From Blastomyces gilchristii SLH14081 (lineage: Eukaryota > Ascomycota > Eurotiomycetes > Onygenales > Ajellomycetaceae): a stretch of 64,000 bases of DNA. Both the position numbers and the translations under genes were made by a program. The notes under the pieces are model-generated. The model was not told the origin of the DNA. It did no database searches and worked only from the letters and a program-made list of their open reading frames with translations. This document shows, piece by piece, positions 35,082-45,652 of this stretch (the stretch's first letter is position 1; each line of letters opens with the position of its first letter). The stretch covers positions 1,912,224-1,976,223 of the forward strand of contig NW_003101671.1 of the NCBI RefSeq assembly GCF_000003855.2, in the 5' to 3' direction.

Positions 35082-36433
35082 TCACAGCCCATCACTATCA
35101 CTATCACTCCCCGAATCTAGGTCCGGATGCATCCCTCCCCTCCTCCTCCTAGCCGTATCACTCGCATCAGCATCGATATCAATCTCATCCCCATCCCGCC
35201 CACTGTGCTGCGTCTCCTCTTCCTCCTCCTCCTCCTCCTCCTCCTCTTCTCCTTCCTCCTCCTCCTCCTCGTCATCATCCAACACATCCTCCTCCTCCAT
35301 TTCCTCCGTCTCATCATCACCACCATCACCATCACCAGCAATATCCCCTCCACCCCTCCCCTCCCCCTCCACCCCCTTCCCGCTACCAACGCCAGGCCTC
35401 GACCTCCCAATCGCCATCTCCGTGCTACCCTCGCCATCTCGCTTCAGCCGCTTAGCACCTGGTTCTCCCCTCCCACCCTCATCATCATCTTCACTTTCAT
35501 CCGCAGCAGAAACGACCCCCGCCGCACCAACGCCAGCTCCTACCCCTGTCGTCGCAACGGTGGCGGCAGATTTGCGATCCTTTTTCACCCTCCGCTTCTG
35601 CGCTGCGGCTTCAGTATACACGGCTAATTCGCGCTCGAGGCGCGGGAGGAAAGCTTCGAATTCTATCTGGGAAAGGGCGGCGAAGACGTCTTGTGGGGTT
35701 ATGGTTTTCTTTTCGGTTTCTTCATTTGCGCTACGGGTGGTGGGTTAGTTAAGGCCTTTTTTTTGGAAAGAAGGGGAAGTGGGAATTTGAAGCCGGGGTC
35801 GGGATAAAGACGTAGAGCAAGGGCTTTATATAATAGAATGGGACATAGGCTAGGGGAGCCGTCTCAGATATATATAGGTGATTCCCCAACAAGGTGGCAG
35901 GATAACGTACTGTGATGAGAGATACGAGACGAATACCGTGGCGGCCTTGGATATTGCTAGCAACGCATCTTTCTGTATTGAGGTATTCGGAGGCAAAGCA
36001 CTCTTTGCCAATCGTTGTGTGAGAGCTCGCGGGAGGAGGTAGTCCTGTACATTCGATCCATATATATTTTCGAAACATATCAGCTTTCTCGTTCTAAGCA
36101 ATACTCTTTTCGCGGATAGCTAGGTAAAAGGTATGTCGGATTATCCCGTTAATTTCCATTTCCACCCCAGCGCATCATCATCCACATGCACGCACCGATG
36201 GGGTCACCAAGACACGGAGGCCAAACAACACGAGGAGAGGAAACAAGCCAGCAAGCAAGCAATTAACAGGTTGGTTACAGGCTGGATATATAAAATCTCA
36301 CCTCAACATTTACACCGGTTTCAATAGGGTCCGCACCACTCCCGGTTGTTTTCGAGCCCTCCGCTACCGCGTTCTGTTCTTCATCATGACTGCTGGCCTC
36401 TGCGGCGGAAGACGAGGATTTCCGCGGCGGCAT
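35082..36433 (-). CDS. DPB4: DNA polymerase epsilon subunit D, histone-fold protein (Dpb4/POLE3)
   Basis: Exons 36433-36302, 36044-35911 and 35730-35082 give 304 residues. After a Ser/Glu-rich N-terminus (MPPRKSSSSAAEASS) comes the histone fold assembled from exons 2 and 3: DYLLPRALTQRLAKSALPPN, KDALLAISKAATVFVSYLSS, HANEETEKKTITPQDVFAAL and SQIEFEAFLPRLERELAVY. This is the NF-YB-like fold of Dpb4, which pairs with a second histone-fold subunit in DNA polymerase epsilon and, in many eukaryotes, in ISW2/CHRAC remodelers. The C-terminal half is low complexity: Gly-rich, then a run of about 30 acidic residues encoded by a CTC/TCC-type repeat (35214-35272), ending in DSGSDSDSDGL. Yeast Dpb4 is 196 residues, so the tail is long, but acidic tails are usual for this subunit. 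Confidence 0.92.
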
Positions 36434-37282
36434 TTGGGAGGGTGTGTAGGACGTGGGCAAATATATATATTACTGTATAAATATATACGACTTGGGAGAT
36501 ATAGCTGAGTGTGAAGGTTTTTGTTTTGGCCGTGGACTCGATTATTTCGGGAGGGAGAGAGGGAGGGGGAGGTTGTAATATTTTCCGACTCTCTTTAATT
36601 CACGCGTGTGTAGATAGGGGGAGGTCGGAGGAGCGGGGATACGCGAATCACTGTGCAATCTTGCCGGTGTAAGAGATATTGTGATTTAATTGATTCGGTT
36701 ACAATAGCGTTTGACGGATATTTTATTTTCTCTCTGTCGTCGTTGAAGGCGGTAGGGGATAATGTGGAAGAGATGTGCGTGGTGTTGTATTATTTAATAT
36801 GATATGGCGGAGAGATATCGATAAATAAATACGCGTTTTTCGGCGGCTCAGGCTTTTTGCGTACTAACGATGTATCTTTTTTCAACTCATATAAATATCC
36901 CATGCCTGATAAGAATCTACCGTATTATATTAATTTATATATATTTTGAATGTATTTTATTTACTTCATGATTATAGCTTTTTAAAAGGTTGAAGGGGTC
37001 GATTCGAAGTCGGAAATCAATGTTGAGCGGAAATCGGATTCAGTATCCATAAACGTGTTTTCTCCCGTGTGCAGAGAAGAAATGACATATAAAGAGTCAT
37101 TAGAAGTAGATTGCATAAAAATAGTAGGTATATATTCTCGTAATCCTAGTAAATAACATTAATGACTTATCCCTGAAAACCGTCTAAGCAATTGCAATAT
37201 ACCTCAAAAAGCGCCTTTTTGATATCCGTTCGAATACACAGTAAGGAAAGAAAACAATAAATGATATAGTAGAAAAAGGGGA
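36434..37282. other. Intergenic spacer between DPB4 and NUG1
   Basis: The DPB4 promoter side and NUG1 3' side, AT-leaning around 36880-36960. No gene or RNA is recognised. Confidence 0.45.
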
Positions 37283-39110
37283 TTACTCCACAACCATCTC
37301 GTCATCCAGTTGGACGCCATCACCCCATAGACCCTCCAGTTTGAATTCCTCTGCCCATTCCTTGACAATCTGTTTGGTATCTGCACCGCTCACCGCAGCC
37401 ATGTTACTGGGGCCATTTGCAGCAGGCAAGGAAGTAGCTCCTGGAATAACGGGGGCCTCAAGCCATCCCTGAATACGTCCGTCCCGCCAATCGGTAATAA
37501 CCGTCGTTGCCGCGCTGTTGATATTTGGAACACCACCTCTACCAAGCCGGCCTCGCTTTCGGGCAACCTGGATTAGGAAATCATTCGTCTTGTCTCCATC
37601 GGTAGGGAAAAGGGGAGGGATGCCATAGACATCGAGCATTTTGGAGAGGAGGGCAGGTGTGGAAGAGAGTCGTTGTAGAAGGAGGGTGACGGCGGGGATA
37701 GGGTCTGAAATTTGTTTGGGAGGGATGGCGTTGAGGAGGACAAGGCGAGCTTCCTCATTGATCTTCTTGGATGATTTCTTCTTCCCCTTTTCTGCGTTGG
37801 GGAATACTATTCCGGGTGAGTCGATGAGCTTCAGCTTGCTGTCGAGCTTTACCTCTCTGATACTGGTGGTAATTCCGGCCTCAGCACCAACTGGACATGC
37901 CGAGGAAGAGCCCTTGTTTAGGCGCGCAGTGAGTGCATTGATAACAGAGGATTTGCCGACGTTAGGGTATCCTATGACACCGACGGATATTGAACGTTTC
38001 AATTGCTTGCTGTGGGCGTAAGACTTCAGAGCTTTGAACAGAGTTTCCGACGTGCTTTTGACTGTCAATTGCTTGTGATCAAAACTGTGGGCGTTTGGAG
38101 CACCTGTTGACGCCTTTAATGGTAGGGTAGGGAAATATCGTCGAAGGTAGAGCATCCAGCCTTTCAAAACAGGCGGTGGAACAAGATCGATCTTGTTCAG
38201 AATTAAAATGAGTCTCTTGGATCCCCCATCTGCAGCCATGATCTCTCTTTCAACTTCTTTTGATCTTGTACCTTCTGGGTCTCGAGCGTCAAGAACGTAT
38301 AATACGACGTCTGCGGCAGCAACGACTTGCTTAAATACTTTGTCAAATGCCCGTCTCGAAGTCTCCTTCGGCGCTGACTTCTCAAAGGTCGTATCCATCG
38401 AGTCATCCAAAGGAGCACCACCATCCTCATCCTCATCGTCGTCATCTTCATCCATGTCATCCTCATCCATTTCATCATCGTCGTCTTCGCCGTCAAACTC
38501 AGCCGCTCTCGCCCGAGCGGAGGCAAGCAATGCAGCCATGGGATTCGACTCGTCAACATCCTGGTCCATATCATCATCTATCAAATCATCGTCCTGGTCC
38601 AAAATGTCTTCGTCCTCCAGTTGCGCATCTTGAAAATCCTCCGCGCCGCCTTGACGAGCCCTCCTAGCTTCCTCCCGTATGCGCCGGGTTTCCTCCTCCT
38701 TCAACCGCTTCTTCTCTTCAATTTCGTGGAGGATCTTATCTTTATAGGGGAACAGATTGGGAATACCGGGATCCTTCTTTAGTTTTGACCGCCATTCAGG
38801 GTTCTGAAATAAATGGAAAGACCAATCGTTAGCTGGTTGATGGCAACTGGAGAGAATCTATACACCGCTGAACAGCAATATCCGCACCCAGGACTCGGTT
38901 AAAATATACCTTTTTCGCCAATTTTCTTGATTTCCTCTGTTTCGCTGCACTGGCCTTCTCAATCTTATGCCGCAGCCTTACCGGCGTGCGCTTGGACTTC
39001 TTGCCTGTAAAGGAAAAAAAAAAATAACGACGTTAGTACTTGGTCAAGCTGTGGCTTTTCAGCGTCAAAATAGGAACTTTGAAGTAGGCAGTTATACCAA
39101 GCTTGACCAT
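37283..39110 (-). CDS. NUG1: Nuclear/nucleolar GTPase NUG1
   Basis: Exons 39110-39098, 39004-38910 and 38803-37283 give 542 residues (yeast Nug1 is 520). The 13-base first exon MVKLG joins KKSKRTPVRLRHKIEKASAA, giving the basic nucleolar N-terminus of the nucleostemin/GNL3 group. NPEWRSKLKKDPGIPNLFPY and a long acidic Asp-rich stretch (about 95-170) follow. GTPase motifs appear in circularly permuted order: DARDPEGT (G5-like), LNKIDL (G4, Asn near 239), GYPNVGKSS (G1, about 314-322), then LIDSPGI (G3). Nug1 works in 60S pre-ribosome maturation. The first methionine is certain from the splice fit; an alternative upstream ATG at about 39240 would not match the family. It is divergent from the phosphatase gene (447 bp). 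Confidence 0.94.
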
Positions 39111-39557
39111 TTTGAAAAGTCTCTGCTTCCAAAATTAGTCAAGAAAAGAAATTAATGTTTGTGTTCGAGAAAAGGAGAGCACCGATAATGCTGTCTGCCT
39201 TTTCTTCGCTCCTCCGTGTCTCGTCTTCACTATCAAACATTTTTGTGTGGAGCAAAGACGCCAAGATTTCGAGCGCCAAGAACGGTCTTTATCGGGGGAA
39301 TATATATCCGAATGTTGTCATGACTAATCAGCTAGCCTGAAACTTTTATCAGATCTAATTCGGGAAACGCGGGGGACAGATAACTTGGAATAACACAGCA
39401 AAACAGATGAAAAGGAATATTTCAAGGGGTATGTATATAAGGGTGTTAGATATTTCAGTTATCTTTGTTGAGACATTTCTCCGAATTTCAAGTATACCCC
39501 TAGAAGTCGTTACAAATCTTCAAACATTAGCAGCGCACCCACCCCACCATCACCACC
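39111..39557. promoter_or_regulatory. Shared upstream region of NUG1 and the HAD phosphatase gene
   Basis: The two genes start head-to-head 447 bp apart, so both promoters must lie here. No individual site is claimed. Confidence 0.4.
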
Positions 39558-40650
39558 ATGGGATCCTCCTCGCCAGAGACATTTACTGCACCGGCGCAAA
39601 CCTTTTCATTTGACGGGCTCCTCTTTGATTTTGATGGCACTATTATAGATTCGACACCTGGTTGGCTATGGCCCTTTATTCCCTCTTTCCGCCCTCCCTA
39701 GTACTCAACTCGGGGTTCTGGGTCTAGTCTACTTGAAGCGCATTGTGCTGATTTGACCTATATAGCGATTGTCAAGCACTGGCACAGGTTCGTACATGTT
39801 TAGTTAACATCCCGATTGAATCGTCACAGATCTCTCCTATATTTATGCGTTTATTGTCGATATTGTATATATTATGTGACTGATTAGAGAGCGATCGCAT
39901 CATAATGAGATCTTGGGAGGAGGGGGAAAGGGGGACCATTTGCGGAGCTTTCCCCGTGCTGATTTGTATTTGTCAAAATTCAGACTAGGTGCTGAATTGA
40001 ACTTAGATCCTGAAGTTATTCTGAAGACATCCCACGGACGAAGAAGCATAGATGTCCTGCAAATCATTGCTCCGGAAAAAGCTAACTGGGAATGTAAGTG
40101 CACAGCTCCAAAGGCTATCATGTATCACACGCTTTCTTCCATTTCCCCTGACTGACTAATAAATATACTAGACGTGAGTTACGTTGAAGGCCGAATCCCC
40201 AGGGAGGATGGCAGAGACGCGGTGGAAATACCTGGAGCACGACAACTGTTAGACTCCTTAGACGAAGCTGGCGCCCTCTGGGCTGTGGTTACTTCAGGGA
40301 CCAAAGCGCTTGTCCATGGCTGGCTGGAGGTCATGAAACTCGCGCACCCCAAGTACATGGTTGTTGCCGAAGATGTGGAGGTTGGCAAGCCAGATCCGCG
40401 ATGTTACCTGCTGGGCCGCTCCCGGCTTGGACTGGGAGATGGGGCTGAGATGCTGGTGATTGAAGATGCGCCTTCGGGTATCCGGGCTGGCAAGGCGGCG
40501 GGCTTCAAGGTCGTCGCCCTCACGTCGACGCATAAGATTGAACAGCTCAAGGAGGCTGGCGCAGATTGGATCGTTCAGGATCTGCGGAGTGTTACACTGA
40601 AGGGCTTCAATGGAAAGGTGGAGATTGAGATCTCGAATGCTTTGCAGTGA
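39558..40650 (+). CDS. HAD-family sugar/glycerol phosphatase (GPP/DOG type)
   Basis: Exons 39558-39660, 39766-39787, 39984-40093 and 40172-40650 give 237 residues. The core has motif I LLFDFDGTIIDSTP (nucleophile Asp24, acid Asp26), motif II VVTSGT, motif III lysine in VGKPDPRCY and motif IV VIEDAPSGIRAGKAAGF, all intact. The layout with AIVKHWHR and LDPEVILKTSHGRRS matches the fungal glycerol-1-phosphatase / 2-deoxyglucose-6-phosphatase group of cytosolic, magnesium-dependent enzymes. The substrate (glycerol-3-phosphate or a sugar phosphate) cannot be decided from sequence. The 22-bp second exon and the 196-bp second intron were chosen because they restore HWHRLGAELNLDPEV. Weak point: the first donor is GTTGGC. 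This is the last normal gene before the AT-rich block, 577 bp downstream. Confidence 0.88.
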
Positions 40651-41226
40651 TTTAATATGTTGCTTCTCCCCTCGGCCCTTTACATTCCTTTCGCCTTTCT
40701 TCTTTTTTTTTTCTTTTTCTTTTTTTTTTTCAGTGAGGAATATAGATTTTTTTTGGGGGGTCTACTTTCCTGTTTTGAGGTAAAGGACTGATGCTGCATA
40801 GAAGGGGCGCGTCGGACCGATGTCTCGTGGCATAGATGGTTAGATTTGAAATACATCGGTGTTTCTGCACATGGTATATTCACAGAACATGCATCAGGGG
40901 CTCGTTTCCCTGATATATATTTCTTTTCTTGTGAAATTTTTTCACTGCATCATCGTGGCATTGGTAATCAGCAGCCTTCGGGTTCTTGCACTATTGCATA
41001 TATGTTTAGGCGATATATATATATTAGCGATTCCCATGTTTTGCTTATTGTTTCGCCGCTTGTTCCCTGTTACCCACGCCATCATTTCCAGATTCCATGG
41101 CATCACAGAGATCTTCGGTCGGCCGCACGAGACCGAGTCCCCTCGAGATGGCCCTGTTGCAAATACGACCCAGGTACGCCGCTGCCGTTGTTGCACACAA
41201 GGATTTCTGTCCTTGAAATCTATGCA
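40651..41226. other. Spacer at the edge of the gene block
   Basis: Contains a long pyrimidine/poly-T tract (about 40695-40735), then normal-GC sequence with CpGs up to about 41220, where the repeat begins. No gene is supported; overlapping open frames at 40846-41302 have no family resemblance. Confidence 0.45.
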
Positions 41227-41829
41227 TGCTTTAAGTAAATCTTTCAGAAGATCCTGTATATTCTTCAGTTCAGACAGCAGAGAAGAGTGTTATTCATATT
41301 AATTAGAAGAGATGTTTATTGGAGAAGATTTTTTATTAATTATACAGTGTCTATCATTCTATGATTTCTGTTACAGTTGTACAATTCTGATAATAGTCAT
41401 TCTTCTTTTATTCTTCTAAGTAGAGAGTGAACTTCTTTGAATCAGTGTTCACTGTCTTCATTCTCTTTTCTCACATCTTATTATGTTTGCATATGTGATA
41501 TTTGTCTGAGTGTGAAGTTTTCTCTCAACAAGCAGAGCAGTATCAATTGAATACTCTTTCACTCATCACTTCTTCATACACTTCTATTCTGAGGTGTTTT
41601 TAGAATTACTCTGATATAATAACTACAAATTGCTTCATAGATGAAATTATCACATCTCAGAGAAGCCTGTACTTCTCACTGATTTTTAGACATGCTATCA
41701 GATGTGATTCCGCCGGCTTCTTATATGTAGATTAAATTAATTAGTGGCCGCTAGAGCCCCTTACATTCGTAAGCCTATTCGGAAGCGGTCGCGTTATTAT
41801 CCGGCGGCCGTACGTTCTTCCGAATCACA
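41227..41829 (-). repeat. LTR-like repeat, minus orientation (left arm of inverted pair)
   Basis: Read on the minus strand it starts TGTGATTCGGAAGAACG and ends TTTACTTAAAGCA, i.e. TG…CA termini as in LTRs, about 603 bp. It aligns along its whole length with 42761-43421 in opposite orientation. The inner ~110 bp (41720-41829) still has many CpGs (ggccgccgg, acgcgaccgc, agcggcc) while the partner arm has C-to-T and G-to-A changes at most of these sites. Its outer end abuts normal host DNA. Confidence 0.75.
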
Positions 41830-41832
41830 CAA

Positions 41833-42540
41833 TGAACATAGTCTGTATAGTTGAGAGAGCATTTTCTTTGAAGAATTGTTTTCATTTCAATCAAGAAATC
41901 TATTTCAATTCAGTTCATTTCCAGAGTTAATTAGTAAAAAAGAAGAAGAAACTCTTTCTCTGATTATATGAATTAAACTTATTTTTATAACTCTCAGAGT
42001 ATAGTTTATACAGACTTTCTCAAATTTAATAATAGATAAAGAAATTGAAGCTTCAATTTTTATTATTTTAATAGAAGATAATTTAAATACTTTTAAAATT
42101 GTTCTTAAAACTCTATTTTACAGACTTTAAAAGAGTTTAGTAAAATATCTTTAATTATTTTATTAAATTTGAACTTTATAATCAGTTACTGAGATAATAC
42201 AGACTATATATAATTATTTTATAGTCTGAAAAAATAGATTTCTTTCTGTATTTAATAGTTTAATTATATTATTTAATAATCTTTCTATCTTAATAGTTCT
42301 TTAATATTTGAAATTTAACTTAAAGTTTAATTATACTCTTAGTTATTTAACATTCAAACTGAGTTTAATCTCTTTATTTAAAAGAGTTAAACTTAGTTTT
42401 TTCTTATTAAATATAAGAAAAAAAAATAAATTAACTCAGTTTTATTTATATTAAATTAAATTTAATTAATATTTACTTTAATAAAGATTTTCTTTACATC
42501 TTCTATAATTATTTCTGTGATGAGCTGTGTCTGATCAATT
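41833..42540 (-). mobile_element. Fragment of LINE ORF2 (reverse transcriptase region), heavily mutated
   Basis: The sequence aligns, in the same orientation, with 56479-57215 of the large LINE (shared stretches include cattttctttgaag / cattttctttaaag, tttcaattcagttcatttcc and aaaagagtttagt / aaagagttcagt). Differences are mostly C-to-T and G-to-A, with more of them in this copy. It lies between the two arms of the inverted LTR-like repeat and starts only a few bases from the TG end of the left arm. Confidence 0.85.
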
Positions 42541-42760
42541 ATATAAACTATTTTATTACACTTTATAGATTCTGCTAAAAGCTTCAATTCTCAGTTACTA
42601 ATTCTCAGCTGAAAAAACTTATGAAATTCCTATTCTTCTGCTCTGAAGCTTTATTATGTACATGTATAAATACTTACTCTGATTACTAATTCTCATACTT
42701 TCTCTTTCTTTTCTTCTTTAATGTTTTTCACTTTATTATATAAGATCTATATATTATATC
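42541..42760. other. Unassigned AT-rich segment between LINE fragment and right LTR arm
   Basis: Contains two copies of ttactaattctca (about 42594 and 42683). I see no match to the LINE or the LTR. Confidence 0.35.
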
Positions 42761-43421
42761 TGTAATTCGGAAGAACGTATAACTGTTAGATAATAACGCG
42801 GCTGCTTCTGAACATGCTTATGAATATAAAGAGGCTCTAACAGTCACTAATTAATTTAGATAATATATATAAGAAGTCAGTATACATCTGTAATTATACA
42901 CTGACTTAAGCAATCTTTGAATTATATCTAATAGCCTGTCTAAAAACTGGTAAGAAGTACAGACTTCTTCAGAGCATGATAATTTCATCTACAAAGTAAT
43001 TCATGATTATTATATCAGTATAATTCTAAAACATCTTAAAAAATAGCATATGAAGAGCAGTGAGTAGAAGAGTATTTAATTAATACTACTTTACTTATTA
43101 AAGAAAAACTTCACACTCAGACAAATACCACATGTATGAATAAATAAGATGTAAGAAAGAAGATGAAAGCAGTGAATCAGATTCAAAGAAGTTCACTCTC
43201 TACTTAAAAGAAGAATAAAAAGAAAGATAGTCATCATCAGAGTTATATAATAATAATAGAAAATGAAAATCAGAAACAATATAATAATATAATAATAGAT
43301 ATTGTATAATTAATAAGAAATCACTGAAATGAATATTTTTTCTAGTTAATATAAATAATACTCTTCTCTGCTATCTGAATCAGAAGATATAGAGAACCTC
43401 TCAGAGAATTTACTCAAAGTA
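42761..43421 (+). repeat. LTR-like repeat, plus orientation (right arm of inverted pair)
   Basis: It starts TGTAATTCGGAAGAACG and ends TTTACTCAAAGTA (ancestral CA by comparison with the left arm). It matches the reverse complement of 41227-41829, with an extra insertion of about 40-45 bp near 42880-42925 and some small indels. CpGs are mostly converted. It is followed on the same strand by gag-like sequence, so it could be the 5' LTR of a + strand gypsy element. Confidence 0.75.
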
Positions 43422-43930
43422 GTAAGAAAAGTAACTGAGACTACTGAACTGAAATTGAAGCTTTATACATATATAAGAATTCTAAATGAGATCAAGATCT
43501 TGCATATACAGTGACAGACTGAGATAAAAGTTAAATAATAATTAGTATTCATTATAAATCAAGCATTCACTATAAAGAGCTTCACTGACACAATTATCAT
43601 TATTAATAAGAATAGAGAAAACCAGGTTATAGATCTGTAACAGAAGATAGAATGTTTATACAGATAGATAATCATGTTAAATCTGAAGATCTTATCATAA
43701 TTATTTACAACCTCTTCAGAAGTATATACATTATTAAAGACTGCTGTATAAAATGAGAATCTGAATATGAGATATATCAAGCTGAGAGATCTGCTGAAAT
43801 TATCAAGCTTTAATAATAACTGAAAAAATAATGCTGTAATCAGCTGACTGAGTCAGATGCAATTATATTATCAGATTAAATATAAACTTACAGATAGACT
43901 GACCGTGTGACCGTGTCTAAGACTAGAATC
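43422..43930 (+). pseudogene. Possible Ty3/gypsy gag remnant
   Basis: One + frame, broken by several stops, gives KTAV-NENLNMRYIKLRDLL-KLSSFNNN and later LSQMQLYYQIKYKLTDRLTV. This resembles the gag core of fungal gypsy elements (…LRDPxKLPxFNGxR… and …LxQMxLYxxIxxxLxDRLxV). It directly follows the right LTR-like arm, which supports the call. Resemblance is by eye only. Confidence 0.4.
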
Positions 43931-45580
43931 AAACTTTACAGTTATTATGTTGTCTAAAAGCATTACTTCTGATTATGATTTATATTCATCACATTGATCT
44001 CAAATCATATTATTTCAAATATTAAAGATCTCATATTCACTTTTCAAATAAAAATCTAGTCTCAGATAAAGAATATGTTTGAATTCTTAGTCACATTTTC
44101 ATTCTGATCTCATTATTAAAAATGATATTAAATAAGACTATGAAATCATTTCTCACTTACATAATATCATAACATAGTGCTCATTTATTGAAAATTCAAT
44201 AGAGAGTATTATTAAATATCATTACTTTTCTAAATATAGATTATAATTAATATCATTTTAATTAAAAAAAAAATATAAAATATAAAAAATAACAAAAAAA
44301 CAAAAAATAAAATAATAAGAAAAAATCACAACAAAAAAAAAAAAGAGAAAGAAAAAAAGAAGAGAAAGAAAAAAAGAGAAAGAAAGAGAAAGAAAAAAAA
44401 AAGAAAAATAAAAAAAAATCAAGATTACAGAGCTACAGCATAGAAAAATAAAAAAATAAAAAAAAATAAAAAAAAATCAAGATTACAGAGCTGCAGTACT
44501 CTTAAAATACTTACTTCTCAGAGTCTTTATAATGTTTATTATTAACTGTGTATCTCTCACAGTGAGAGTAACACAGCTGCAATGAGTTATTATCTTAATA
44601 TTATCTAATAAATAATCAGTATATATCTATATAAATGTGAATAATTAGAAAATATACACTTAAAAAGTGTGATCAGAGTGAACTCTGCTGTCACTTGAAT
44701 AATATCAAGAACAGAACACTGAAATCAATGATTTCTCTCATTGATTTCACAGACAAGATGTGCAAAGATAATCTTGAGAAATATAAAATTCTCTGACTTC
44801 TGATAAAAACAGATCTCATGAAGAGACTCTATTTTCATCATATCAGAGACTGAGTATTATCAAAAAGCATTACTTTAATGTATATACACTTACTATAGCA
44901 ATTCACTCTCTGTATATGTAACTGAGAGTTACAGCTTTCTCATGCTGCACAGCTCTCTCTGAGATGCTGTCATCAGTTTACAACTCATACAGTCTCTCAG
45001 TTCAGCATGTACTGTGTATATACAGCTCTGTATACTGAGGCCATATTGATCATTATAATCTGATGTGATACTCACTTTTCATAGATCATGTTTTATTTGA
45101 TTGAGAGAGAGAGAAAATGCAACTGCTGTTTTATTTAAGAGAGAATGAGTAATTGAATCTGTAGAAGATAATTTAATTTCTTCTGCATTTAAAATTTGAT
45201 TAGTCTATACTCTTCAATTTGAGAGTTTCTGAGAGTGTTTTAATAGTTTTCATATCAGCTTGAAATTAGTGATTGATTGAAGAAGAGAAAAGAGAGAAGA
45301 AAGAAATAAGAATAACTTATCTTTATAATATAAAAACAGAGAATTGCTGTAATTATTTACTCTAGTAATAAAGATCTATTTTCTGCATGTATCTCTGATA
45401 CAGATTATATAATAACTGTATACAAAGAATATCAATAGTGTATATATTAAATAAAGATGATATTGCTATATAATACTGTAACTGTTTCTGTACATTGCTG
45501 AAAGCTGTTAATATTTTCTTTAAGTCTCTTTATATTTGATAAGTCAGTAATATATTTCAATACACTTTCTCTTTTATCAT
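43931..45580. other. AT-rich isochore, unassigned, with A-rich low-complexity core
   Basis: Very AT-rich, nearly CpG-free. Positions about 44255-44490 are almost pure A with interspersed G/C, containing the unit aatcaagattacagagct twice (about 44418 and 44475). No protein homology was recognised in any frame; presumably older transposon debris. Confidence 0.45.
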
Positions 45581-45652
45581 TATTATCATCATTATTATTA
45601 TTATCATTATTATCATTATTATCATCATCATTATTATTATTATTATATTATT
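45581..45652. repeat. TTA/TCA compound microsatellite
   Basis: Runs of cattatta, tcattattatca and attattatta units in tandem over about 70 bp. Confidence 0.85.

Noticed and set aside
35127..35627. Open frame on the + strand opposite the DPB4 tail
   Set aside because: It is the complement of the Asp/Glu-rich repeat, giving long Leu/Pro/Ser runs; a shadow of the real gene.
38193..38633. Ser-rich + strand open frame
   Set aside because: Complement of the acidic segment of NUG1; no independent support.
39155..39240. Alternative upstream start for NUG1 (minus-strand ATG at about 39240)
   Set aside because: The ATG at 39110 with a 13-base exon restores the conserved basic N-terminus; the upstream option does not match the family.
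40846..41302. Overlapping ORFs near the isochore border
   Set aside because: They run into the LTR-like repeat and have no family resemblance.
43559..43780. 73-codon minus-strand ORF with Phe/Tyr-rich product
   Set aside because: The + strand of the same DNA reads as a gypsy gag remnant, a better explanation.
44255..44490. A-rich tract as a LINE poly-A tail
   Set aside because: The A runs are interrupted by GAGAAAG units and by a duplicated 18-base sequence, and no LINE 3' end is seen beside it; the identified LINE uses a (TAA)n tail.
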